Source: Enoplolaimus lenunculus
Lineage: Eukaryota; Nematoda; Enoplea; Enoplida; Thoracostomopsidae
Reading direction: 5' to 3'
Length of the DNA: 64,000 nt
Assembly: GCA_030248215.1 (NCBI GenBank)
Contig: JASANG010004111.1
Location: 1-64,000 of the forward strand
Position numbers and translations under genes: made by a program. The notes beneath the pieces were generated by a model that did no database searches, was not told where the DNA came from, and worked only from the letters and a program-made list of their open reading frames with translations. Positions 12,627 through 24,249 of the stretch are shown one piece after another (positions within the stretch are counted from its first letter, which is position 1; each line of letters starts with the position of its first letter).

Positions 12627-14048
12627 GAACTGTTTATGATAAAACTATTCAGTAGGACTGTCCACACCATGGATCAGACGGAAATTTATAGAGCAACAAT
12701 CGTACAAAACACACGACACCTTTAGAAAATGCTGCATTTCTGAGCTTGTACATTTTCGCAGTTCGATCGTTCTTTTCGTTCACGAGGTTTACAAAAAACA
12801 CTCTTCCGAAATGAATTCTTGGCAACTATCTTGATCTGTTGTTCCGGTTGCGCGCAAAACCTTTAGACACTTGAATACAATGCGAAAAATTGCAAAAATC
12901 TACACCTGCGTGTTTTGAAAAATTTCGCCTAATAAGCAGCGGAACGTTGTCGTACAACGGCGAATCTCAGCATGATATATCAAGCCAATGAAATTTCTGT
13001 AAAAGCCATAAAACAACGCGCTATACTATGATTTACGATTAATCTGATTCAAACGGTCGAAAATATTATTTTTTGTTCATTGTCCTCGGCCACAAAATCG
13101 TGGACATGGAACAATTCCCTTTTCACAATGATCCCTTTCCACGTCCCGATACCTAAATTCTTGGAAATTGTACAGACTTTGAGGTCTGGTTATGTGCCAT
13201 ATCTACGCAGCCTTACAGTATATATTTATATGTGTGTATAAACTGACAAAGGAAGCGGATAAAAACTTGTAGGAGGCGAATAGAGGCAAGACGGTGGCGG
13301 TGAACAGAGACCATTGATATACTTAGTATAAGAGGCATGTGCCATTACAGTTGAACCTGAGCCAGAAAACCACGTTATGAATAATATATGTTTTATGAAT
13401 TATGAAAGTATTGGGTACACACACGCTTTTTAGGCATCAGACTCATTCACTGTGGCAGAATATCAATGAATTAATGTGTTTGAATGTATAACTGCTCTAT
13501 ATAGGTATTCGAGCATCGGGCACGTATAAAAGGACATACTTATAGAGAGTATATGTTTTCTCACGAAAATTATGGACAGCAAAAACAATTATACTCTTGA
13601 GAAGGATTAGAATACAGTTTTTGGAGCTTATTAAAAGCCGAAAACATTTTTGTGTGAGAGGTTATCCTTCAACTTCCGAAATCAAATCTTGGCTACGCCT
13701 CTGTTTACGTCCCGCGGTATATTGCATACAGATGTGTTTATATTTTTTATAGAGTTGAATTGTGAAAAATAATGACAGAGCACGCGCGTTGCCAAGATTT
13801 CAGTTCGGAAGTATGAACCTGTGGACATTTCCCCGGTGTACAACAGCCGTGATTGAAAAGAGGTTTGCGAACGAGCGTAGGGAGTGAGAAAAGTTTTTTA
13901 AACTCTACAGTTAAGCAAGTCAGTACTCTAAAACCTGACGATGTGAGTAGACGGGTCGTGATGATTTGTACAGTGGCCGTGGACGCGGGAGCATTTCAAC
14001 AACTGCCCAAATGCGACAATTGCTGAAACGCGACCATTGCCCAAATCA
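12627..14048. other. Gene-free stretch
   Basis: Mixed AT-rich sequence. I find no coding region, RNA gene or clear repeat. Confidence 0.4.
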
Positions 14049-14189
14049 TACACTGCAAAAACTGGTGAGTCAAATTGACTCTCTCCGAAATAGGCTTTTC
14101 CTGACTACACAAACTGACTCAAAATTCAACCCCGCCAGAGTCAAATATTTCGCAGAGAGTCAATTTGACTCACAATTTCTTGCAGTGTA
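14049..14189. mobile_element. GAGTC-rich inverted-repeat element (MITE)
   Basis: The ends TACACTGCAAAAACTGGTGA and TTTCTTGCAGTGTA are inverted repeats, followed inward by GAGTCAAATTGACTC palindromes. It is about 140 bp long with no coding capacity. Related copies are at 6560, 25971 and 33079. Confidence 0.75.
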
Positions 14190-14203
14190 CTTGCCCAAAT
14201 GAT

Positions 14204-14627
14204 AATTGCCCCGAATAAGAGGGGGGTCCTCATTTTGTGTGCGAATCAATAGGAGTCTGTATCCCTAATAAGAGTCCGTAAGCGGATAGAGTCCCTAAAC
14301 CCTAATTAGAGTCCATAAATGTCAATTAACCCTTATTTTAGCACATAAATGATTCCAGGACCAAATAATTGAGTTCGAAACTTTAAAGCCTACTTAAATT
14401 TTGAAAGTACATTCCTAAGTATAACCTTTTATTATCGCTCAAACTATTGAAACCAGACAAATATACGTTTAATTCAACGGATAGTTGCAGTACCGGATAT
14501 ATATCAGTAACGAAGGGCGGCTGGGCGTGGGTTAAAAATAAATAACAGTCCGTAACCGAATAAAGGGGGGTACCCTCTGGAGAGGCCAAATAAATATGAG
14601 TGCCCCCTCTTATTCGGGTAACTACAG
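14204..14627. mobile_element. CTGTAGTGA-family MITE, second copy
   Basis: This is a diverged copy of the 9798-10200 element in the same orientation. Shared blocks are TCAATAGGAGTCTG, CCAGGACCAAATAA, GAGTTCGAAACTTTAAAG and the right end CTCTTATTCGGGTAACTACAG. The left terminus is eroded, so the start is approximate. Confidence 0.7.
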
Positions 14628-17600
14628 GAATTGCTTGAAATTTTACTATTCGGCACTTTCAAAGTCAACATGAACAATTTTTTGCCAATCACTTTGCAAA
14701 TTATTGTTAAAATTTGGAGATTCAACAATATTCTTATAATCGCAAATTTTGTTTCACTTCGGGCTCCGGTTTCAGCTTTGAGAAAATTTGAAAATTTGTT
14801 GGCCTTCGACTCCGGCATTTTACACCCGTCTACACCCTGATAAACGGAATATATCCCTTCACGGAGTTTTCGAAACAAGAAGACGTACATTTACTATTAT
14901 ATATGTAGAATTATCCTTCTGGATTCCAGAGGTTTAAAAATGTTTTTATTACGCGTAGTAAAAAAATTTCATTTTGGCCGGGTTTAGGCAACGAAGAGTT
15001 CCAGAAATGATTGAATTCTGAAGAATTCTTGAACGAAGTGAGCCGAAAGCTTGAGTCGAACCCAACGAGACTCATCGTTTTGTCGAGATTTAGTACTGTT
15101 CATACGCATGATAGTTGTAAAATACCGACTGCACATGACATATATATTATGTAGCGTGCACAGCTTGCACTTAATAGTTCCCCATCATATTGTATACCTA
15201 TTCTACGTGAGAACGGTTTATATATTAAAAGCCTTTCTGCCTTGCAACATCGTTTTAAGCAGAATTTAATATTCTGTCACAAGCATCTAATAACACCACA
15301 ACAAAGCGAAAAGCGATGAATAATTTTTAAATTCTAAGAACTTCATTCATATTTTTATTAAAAAATATGAACGAGAAAAAAATTCACTGAAAATGACAAA
15401 CAACGCGATAATGACTACGGGTTACGGTACGAATTTTCAAGATATTTTAGCGACAATCAGGCATGCCATATGACATTTTCGGCTGACAGTCCAGATTCGA
15501 CCTGACATTCGCACGATGGTTCATAATTGACGGTTTTACAATGTGAATGACTACATTTTGTTGTATCGTCTTAGGGTTGTGTCACCTTTACAGCGCCACA
15601 GTTCATGTTAAAAAATGATTTTTATGAAACACACGGTGTCGCATCTTTGAATTTAACTTTTAGTTGTATAGACGTGACCGTAACAGAACAGAGATAACGG
15701 ATGTTTTTCAGTAAAACATAATAAAACTGGGTTATTGCTCAGTTTCCTCCAAGTTACGTTTCGGTTTAGGCTTAATAGTGAAAACCTTGTTTATTTCGAA
15801 AGCCTTTACCTTTGGTCTTGCACATTTGTTTTCGACAATTCGCTCTGAATGAAGTTTTAAGTAAAACTTAATATAAATGGAACAAACAGCCAGTTTTATG
15901 TATTCATAATACAAAGTGCGCAGATGATTTTTAAACGGACGAAATATGGGCAGACGAATTTTTAGGAACAAACTGGCCTGGAACGATGATTTTCCCTCGA
16001 TTAATTTTTCCGGAATGAATACTGAGAACCGGTTGTTGGGGGACCAATAATTGTCGGGACGAATCTTCCGTATGCCGCCTACGCCCGATAGCCCGCGTGG
16101 GCTTTCGCGACCTCGTAAAGTTTCTATATTCTGGATACGTGTTAAGCACTGTTGATTTTGTATATATAACATATTTCGACGTACTTAACTAAGTTTAGAT
16201 TCGCAGGGTCGCGGGCTCACACGCTTCTACTACATCCGCCCGTGACTCATGGTACAAAAATTATTTAGGCTTAGTATAAAATTTTAGTGTCTTCTCACAT
16301 AGAGTTGTGTTCAGAGTAACTCTGGGAGCACATCGTAGCCTCGTTTTTAAATTTGTGGCGCATCCAGAAATTTCTGACAGCGGGCGCAATATATCACGGT
16401 GTGAACAAACTGTACCTTGCAAGCAATGCGGGCAAGAAACCGAACGCAGCTTTAGTATTGAACTAAACCCTAATTGCTAATCTTAATACAAAGTTGACAG
16501 TTTCATTTAAGCATTTGGTGGGATAGGTTGATACAGCTCGCTGGTGTGACAACCGATGTGAAAGGATGAATCGAACAACTCAAGTTTCAAACACGCATTC
16601 AACTTTAAGAGCGTCATCGATAGCCCTAAAATAGCTCTAGGGGCGTTCATTGACATCCCACAAACTTTGTTTGTATGTGCCTGGAGCAACCTCTGCCTCA
16701 CGCATCAATCTCGTGTAACTGAGTGGTGACAGTCAACACTGTCCGCTCAAGAATATGATGTTTATTTGATGGAATATCTATTCAATGACATTCTTTAATC
16801 GTAACCACAAAAATTAATGGGTTTAAGAGTTTCTGTCCACTGCATCAGTAATTACAAGAATATATATCAACATGCTCAAATCACTGTATTCATGAAACTG
16901 CAAAGCAAAAATTAATGCAATTAAAAATTTCGGGATTTGCAGTAGAGAAATTGTTCATCAACAGTCGCAGACTTGTTACCACTTTTATGCTCTGGCAAAG
17001 GCTTATCAGGTTCATATTATTTAGACATTAGGCTTCACTGACAGATATATAATAATAAATGTATATGCCCTCACTTAAGTTTTTTTGCGGTGCGTGTGTA
17101 CACTTAAGCTGTACATATTAGAGACAAATGTAACGGAAGGTTTGAGATGTATCCGGGTCCGGGTATTCCGGTTATTCCGGGTATTGTCGCAGGAACTTTC
17201 CGGGTCAGGGTTTTCGCTTCAATGAATTTCGGGTCCATGTCTGTGTCCGGGCTTTCACACCAAATCATTCCGGGTCCGGGTTTTTTAGAAAAATCCGGGT
17301 CCGGGTATTTATTTTTCAATGTTGCAACTCTACCGGATATCCGGTTACGTTTTTGCTTCGGGTAAAACCAAAGTCCGTTTCCATTTCCGCTTCAGGATTA
17401 CCGAAATTTGTGTTATATTCATGCTCAAAATCAGTTCAAGTTAAATGTACAATTCGCGTGATATTTTCATTATACATAAAACAAACACGATAAAATTTAC
17501 ACAAAATATTAAAATTTTGGTGCATCCACTAATTTTTCTTTAAAAAATGTAGAAAGTCCGATAAAAATACTGTTATATTGCATTATCAGTTTATTAAAAC

Positions 17601-18247
17601 CGCGTTATATCACCGTTGACTGTTTGCCAGAAAGACAGCTGAAATTATTTTGGTGTTTTGATATTAAAATGACATATAAAAAAATGATTTTTTGGCAAAA
17701 ACAAAGTCTTACACAGCAATTTGCAAAATTTTTAATCAGATCAAGCCATAGAAAACTATTTCGATCAAAACGTGACATTGTGAATAATTGTGAAATTATC
17801 AACCTTGTGTTTTAGACGTGCACTTTTTGTTAGCATATTTTGAGAGCATGATATTTGGCAAACGGTCAAATGAACCGAAAAAATATCACAATAATCCAGC
17901 TTTATACTATACAAGCAGGGAATTATCTAAATACGGACTGCCACTTCTGCTTCTTCATCAAGTCGTTTTTTCACCGCCGATCCCTGGCAATCCGAATACT
18001 TTTTATTCCTCAATATGTTATCGATAAACAGTATAAACTGATCGCATACTAATGACAGTTTAACAAAATTAACAGAAGCGCAGATAAGGTTAATCTGTAT
18101 ACGTTGTATCTTTGACAGCTATTCGATTTAATGGATAATTTAAAAATAATAAAAATAAATTTTTGTTTGCCGAACTGAATTATTAAATAATAAACCTTTC
18201 CTGCGTTGCATTTGCAACGTTTTTTGTTGAAAATTGAATTAAATTTT
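14628..18247. other. Gene-free stretch with unsupported open frames
   Basis: The longest open frame (146 codons, minus strand, 15732-16172) has no domain I recognise, ordinary basic/low-complexity composition and no splice context, so I do not call a gene. A short-period CCGGGT repeat at 17145-17345 is listed separately. Nothing else is recognised. Confidence 0.4.
17145..17345. repeat. Degenerate CCGGGT(AT) short-period repeat
   Basis: Imperfect reiterations of CCGGGTCCGGGTATT and similar. Both strands are open for about 70 codons only because of the repeat. Comparable CGG-cored degenerate repeats with different periods occur elsewhere in the window. Confidence 0.6.
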
Positions 18248-18248
18248 G

Positions 18249-18601
18249 GTCCATGTTAATTATAACGGGGATATGCCACTCTGCTGGGATACTTAGAAAC
18301 GGTGAGGTTTAGACTTAGGCATAGGCTTTCGTTTTAACTTACGCTTTAGTTTGGTCTTCGGTTCAGGCTTAGGCTTAGTAGGAGGCTCTATAATTAGCAA
18401 CGGCATAAATTTCTGTAAATCAAACTTTGGTTCGGAAAGTTGTAGAAAGATGCTGTTCATGTCGAATCGTCGTCAACACAAACTATATTGTGATCTGAAT
18501 AGCGAGCATAAGCCTAAGCAAAAAAATGTAGTCTAGAATGTAAGCCAACTTTTTTTACAGACCCAACAGAAACCGGAACGGCCCTAAAAGTAACATGGGC
18601 C
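18249..18601. mobile_element. TTAGGC-bearing inverted-repeat element, copy 3
   Basis: The left end GGTCCATGTTA and right end TAACATGGGCC are inverse. Interior blocks of CTTAGGC/CCTAAG hexamers occur in both orientations, and the right part (AGCCTAAGCAAAAAAATG ... AACCGGAACGGCCCT) matches copies 1, 2 and 4. At about 350 bp it is longer than the others. Confidence 0.65.
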
Positions 18602-18604
18602 AAA

Positions 18605-18859
18605 AGCTTAAGTGATAATGCAAGGTTATACTTAGGAATGGACTTTCAAAACTTAAATACGCTTTAAAGCTTCGAACTCAACTTTATTTGGTCCTGGAGT
18701 CATTTATGCGCACAATTAGGAATAATTGACAATTATGGATTCTAATTAGGGTTAGGTACTCCATTCGCTTGCGGACTCTTGTTAGAGATACGGGCTCCTA
18801 TTGATTGGGATTCAAAACGGGGACCCCCTTATTACTCTCTCTTATTCGGGTCACTACAG
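18605..18859. mobile_element. CTGTAGTGA-family MITE, inverted partial copy
   Basis: Reverse-oriented relative to the copies at 9798 and 14204: the blocks CTTTAAAGCTTCGAACTC, TTTGGTCCTGG and CCTATTGATTGGGA appear in inverted order. It ends CTTATTCGGGTCACTACAG followed by TA. It directly abuts TTAGGC copy 3, so one element probably landed next to or in the other. Confidence 0.65.
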
Positions 18860-20676
18860 TATCATATGGTATTCCAAAATTCTACCTAATGTCACATTTG
18901 TGCGCAATAATAAAATACAGTTAAAAGTTTGATAACGTAGCAGCCAATGATTTCAAATGCTGAATTAGCTACAACGTTTCGTTTTCGGCGGAAATTTTCC
19001 CTAAATATATTCGTAAGTACGGATTATTCAAATACCAAGTCTCTTTGACATCCTACAGGGTATTCAGGCTAGCTTACCACAAATGTACAGATATTTTCAA
19101 ACCTGTCATATGATATTGACAGACATTTCGACTATCATATATTGCAGTACAAACGGTTAATAGCACATCAGGATAGCAGATAACTCAAATTTTTGGATTC
19201 GATAGTGGATTAACGTACAGACGAAATGTTATCTGCTACTGTTATAGAGACAAAACACATTGCAGGTTACCCCAGTTGTAACGTTAACTCCACATAAGTT
19301 TAGGACTATTTTCAACGCAATAAGAAACATTTGCGCATGCAGGCAAGGCAAAACCAGTTGCAATCTGAAGGCGTTTATCGTTTTCAAACTGATACTACTA
19401 AATTTAGCGTTAGGAAAAGGACTGCCTTGAATATTGAACCTGGAGTTTGTGTAGCAAACCAAAAAATTTTACCCTTTAATACATAGAGCAGACTATGTGT
19501 CAATAATTTGTAATCAACACAATCACAGTGTGTAAAATTGCTTTATGAGTACTCTCTACGGGTCGTGAAACCCCGAACGGGCTCGAGAGCGAAGCTGCTA
19601 AAAACTGGTTGGTGTTGGTAAAAGCCTTGCAGCCGGCAGCCTTATGATTTTAATTCAAGTTTGAAGCTGGATACCAGATGAAACATGAAATATTTTATGC
19701 GAAAAAGGTATTACGGTAAAACGTAATACAACATTCAAGAATTTAACTCCAAAATATTAATATCGTCAATAAACACTGTCGGATGAATCTTCATTCATAT
19801 TAAATGAATGCATGAAACATTTTTTTGATGAAACTAAATAAAAGGATAAAAATAACAGTTCATTGATGAGAAAAACGACTGCATAGATCATTCTTTACAG
19901 AAATCAAGGGCGATGCGAAAAGTGAGACTGGCGGGATATGTACTTTTTTCGAAAATTTTTGTAAAACAAGAAAATATTTATTTAAAACCTTTAGAACAAC
20001 GTGTTTTTTCTAGTTTTGAACATTTTTCCCCGTTAGCGTCGTTTCTCACTTGCAAAAAAAGACTAAAACACCATTTATTACCCACCCGAAATAAAATCAT
20101 GTCTACTCCTCCGCAAAACACGAGGGTCGCGCTGCATTCCGAGACGGGAATAATTTAGAGAAACAATAGGAAATCTCACCCTACAGGCTATTTTTAAAAG
20201 GCTTCATTGTATCCGATTTGTCAAAGAATTAATAATATACGAACTCGAATTTACTCGTATGATATTTTTATAAATAATAATTATTCATAAATTGCAAGTG
20301 TACTTCATCGTTGCGATATTTTATTTCATCAATGAAGTTTCGCACTTTCACACGTGGGTGTAACGAGAGCGTGGGGGTGATTGTGCTGGTTGTGGGTAGA
20401 AAAACGCAAGCATACCATTAAAGTCAGAAAAGCGACAGAAGCTGAAAATGATGCATTCCTGGCATGCAGCCAAGGGTTGAAAACAGGCCAGGCGTGTTAG
20501 CAAGATAGATCTACGCAAAATATATATGCTGAGTTCAGAACAAGCGGTGAATAAACGCAATTTATTGAAATTCGGTAACGAATGGGCCGCCTTTGCATTT
20601 TCCGAAGTCACTTTTCTAATTTTGTAAACTCTTATGTATTTGGGAGAATGCGTAAAAAGCCAAACGATTCGAAACA
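18860..20676. other. Gene-free stretch
   Basis: Only short open frames without recognisable features, such as 109 codons on the minus strand at 20348-20677. No RNA gene or repeat family recognised. Confidence 0.4.
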
Positions 20677-20967
20677 TTAAAGATAGTAAACTGAAAATTT
20701 TTCGTTTAACCCTTTCTCACATGAATATTTTTTATTTCCCCTGAGACCTACTTTTATGCTCGGTTTCGAACTGGAGTGGGAGGCGTATACCATCACCACT
20801 CTGCTATAGGAGCTTGACGTTCGAGCCCGAGGGGGCTCTCACGTCTTGTGGTGATTTAGTACTATGTATACGTATTGCAATTGTTAAACACGGTGCGATA
20901 TATACTATTTAACGTATATACACTGCGCTGAGTTGCCTATAGGCAACTGAATGTGAGAAGGGGTTAA
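20677..20967 (-). mobile_element. Solo copy of the 296-bp satellite unit flanked by TTAA
   Basis: It begins TTAAAGATAGTAAACTG (spacer form), then TTTAACCCTTTCTCACATG, and ends GAGAAGGGGTTAA. TTAA sits at both outer borders, the target-site signature of piggyBac-type elements. The tRNA-like boxes are present on the minus strand, but the B-box side carries a deletion (CGAACTGGAGTGGGAGG), so its promoter is probably damaged. Confidence 0.85.
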
Positions 20968-23930
20968 GTGTCAAAACAGAAAGAGAACAATGAATGAACC
21001 GTCGCAAGCGAAACGAGTTAGAAGCCAGACGCAAATTTAGTAGTAGTCAATCCAGTTCGCATTTGATTGATCTTGCATACAGCGACCTAATGCAAATCGC
21101 CATTGCTTGAATTATATATAAATAAACAGGAACATTAAAATAAATAAAATACACTGAGTTTTGTGTGAAAAACACGAAAACTTGACAATGTGTACCGTTA
21201 AATGCATTTGAAAATTAGCAAATGTTTAGTCGGTGGACCGGAATTAGAGCTCCGAGACCTAATGACTATACCGTCGCTAGAAACTAAACCAAGTAAATGC
21301 GCTGGGCCCCACTCGCCATATGAAATTTCGACCCTCTTGTCGTTACTAGTGATGTCACGGAAATAACGCCGCAGTCGAAATTTTTCCAAACATACTAATG
21401 ACAATGCCAATGCACAGAACACGGCTGTAACTTTAGTATAGGCATATTACTAAGCCTAAACCTAAGCTTAAACGTAAGAATCAGCTTATACCTACGCCTA
21501 AAGGGTGACTAGTGAGCCTCCTGCATGACGTTTAATAGACAACAGATTTTCGGTATAAAACAATAACAACCAAAACGTAAGAACGAGTACTCAAGTAATA
21601 ACCGAAACTCCACATAACTTAAATCTAAGCTGTCTGGTCCCCATCCTAAATTTAGACCCAAGTCTAAAGTCTTAGACTATTAGCAACACACCCACAAAGT
21701 GCGAAATACCTATGGACTAAACAAAAATGCATGGAAACGACAAAATCGAATGAAATCTAGATAAATATATACTGTCGAACAAACCAATTTCCAACCGCCT
21801 TTTGTTCAGACGGCATTCAGACAACCTTTCCTCCGCGTAGCTGTCTCATGGCCAGCCCCTACTTTAGAGATTACATATACGAGGCGTTTTCGACAGAGCT
21901 TTCAAACGAGCATATTATACTTGTGACAACTTTTACATTTCTGCCATAATTAATTAGTGTATCATGTTTGCGTATTAATATCTGCACCACCATCCAGTGA
22001 TGTTTAGTCGTTTTTTAATACGTTAATAATTTGGGAATAGAACTATTTTTAACTAAAATGCCTAAAGTTTGCAGCGAAAAGACAGCAAAAATGTACGCAA
22101 CAAAATTTGCCACATCTTCATTGTAGCAGATTTTTGTGCGAAAAAAATCATAACACCAGGCGGACGTTGTGATGGGTATCGATAGAATATTGTGTTGGGG
22201 TGTGCAGCAAGAACAGTTCAATTAAGAAACGTTTAAATATCAGTTGACACAGCTGCAAATTATTTAATTTTTCTGCTTTAGTTACATTTAGAAAGAAATT
22301 ACCTTGAAGACTAAAGCAGGTACAATTTTATCCGCATGCACAAATCTCAGCAATTGTCCGTGAATATTGTTTTTAATTTTGAACAAATAAATTATCCTAA
22401 ATTATATATAATTAAACTTTTAAGGGTTATTTCTTTTTTGCCAAGTTGGCTAATAATTCACTCGAACAGCACGACTTCTCTGGAGTTTTTGACCAAGTTT
22501 TGGCACGTACTCCTACGCCTCCTATGAAAATTATATGGTCAACCAATTGCTCATTCATAAATTTTTGATTTATTAATCATTGCTGCAACAAATATTCTGT
22601 GATGTAAGAAACGTTAGAACGAAAGCTTTTTACTTATACTGCTGTTCTATTAGATAAAGTTCCGTTATACAAGCCAAAGTGGTTGCACTATTTACAACGC
22701 CAGCATTTTAAAACAGTGTGCACTTGTGCAGTACACATGTGTTTGTAACACGGTTTTGCTCTCTTCCGAGATATGCACGCACGCTGCTGCGATGCGTCCA
22801 GTGTACTGCATGAGCCGAACGAAGTACGCTGAGTGCGTGCACGAATGCATCGCTATCTCAAGTGAATGAAGAACGAGAGAACGCAGAAGTGCGGAGCGAG
22901 TGCGATAGCACGAGCTTTGAACAAGTGAGCTGTGCGAGTTCTTGAGTCACCTGTCTTCTAAAATTTTGGCCACGCCCATTGATCTATTGTCCTTTGTGGG
23001 GAATGGGTGGTTATTATAGTCCAACATAGGCGTTATATAATACAATACATGCGGCTGGATAAACGTCTGTATCTGAACAATTTATTTCTAAATTCTAAGA
23101 TTTTGAGCTTTGAATAAATTATTTTAATGCAACAATTAACTTAACCTTAATTTTGTTAACTTTAAGAAACGAAACACAAAGCCGCATGTAAAATATTTCT
23201 GTTTAAGCAAATTTTTTCTTAAATTTAACAAAGACGACTAGCAAGGTGCACATGAAATGTATTTCTGTTATAACAGTCAAGATGTTGCAAAAAATTTGAA
23301 ATAAAGTCTGAAAAGCGTTGCATGAAGGAAAAATATGAAAGTTTCTCTGTTATTTTTCGAAAAATTGTCTTAAATATCAGACAAACTTTTCCGTTTTTTC
23401 GCTGAAACACTTTTCTGAAAAAATTCCGAAATACTTTTTTGTGTGCAGTAATGTTGTTTATTAGCTAGAGTTTTCAAATACAAATATATCGGAAGGCTCA
23501 GATAAGACCTCATTATCGTTTAGTTTCAGACAATATTTTACCAATAGATGACAATCTATTCTATGTGACGATAGAAAACTAACGTGCCAGTTTTGCAACT
23601 TACACGCGAAAGTTTGGTTACAAAGCAGCTTTGAAGTTCTTGCAGCTGCAAATTATTCACTGGAATTAATGTTATTTTATTTAATTCGCACCTGTGAACA
23701 CAGTTGCAAGTCGCCTGAATATCTTGCACCTGCAGTTTGATTGGTCAATCAAAATGTTCCATTGGAAATACTTGCACTTGCAAGTATTTCGTGCACGTTG
23801 CCGCTGTGAGTTCTCGCTGTACAAACTTGCACCTCTGGTACTACAAAAACCAACTAATATATCTTTAATCTACTAAACTAAAATTTAGAACCGTTTCAGA
23901 GTGTATCATTAAAATATAATTCGTCGAAAA
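20968..23930. other. Gene-free stretch upstream of SLC9C
   Basis: It includes a degenerate TTAGGC-type block at about 21438-21505 (CCTAAACCTAAGC...) and a GC-richer, imperfectly inverted stretch around 22735-22870. The last few hundred bases before 23931 should contain the SLC9C promoter and 5' UTR, but I cannot point to a specific promoter motif. Confidence 0.4.
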
Positions 23931-24249
23931 ATGAATGTCAGCAATACTTCGGCTGTTACCACCAATGCAACACAGGGTCATACAACTGCAATGCAGTTTA
24001 ACATTGATTTTTACAATTTTACCAATCTCACAACATTTCAAAACGTTAACAAAATTGATGCAGTACATTTGAATCGTGGAGATTTAGTAATTATCGCACC
24101 GCTGCTAACAGTATGTGGCTCAGTAGTTGCCGGGCTTCTTTTAATGTCCTTTTGTCGCCAAAATCGAGTTCAACATTTGCCAATAAACTACGGCGCACTC
24201 ATGGTGCTGGTATCGTTGGCGGCTGGCGCCGGACTGTCTGTGAAGCAAG
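23931..24249 (+). CDS. SLC9C: SLC9C exon 1: glycosylation-rich N-terminus and first two membrane segments
   Basis: Residues 1-106. Five NxS/T sequons (N2, N5, N12, N29, N32) precede a hydrophobic segment at about 52-75 and another at about 83-102. The donor is CAAG|GTAAGC in phase 1. The start ATG is the first in the frame of the segment. An upstream non-coding exon is possible. Confidence 0.8.

Noticed and set aside
15732-16172. 146-codon minus-strand open frame as a gene
   Set aside because: No recognised domain, no splice or promoter context, and the overlapping frame is also open. Length alone is not enough in this sequence.
22735-22870. Imperfect inverted repeat rich in TGCACGCAC motifs, possibly a hairpin RNA
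   Set aside because: Pairing is patchy, with many mismatches, and there is no supporting signal for an RNA gene.
6560-23930. Retroviral, LTR, Polinton-like or LINE remnants in the gene-free region
   Set aside because: I looked for reverse transcriptase, integrase, capsid-like or polymerase motifs and paired long terminal repeats and found none. The repeats present are short non-coding DNA elements and tandem repeats.
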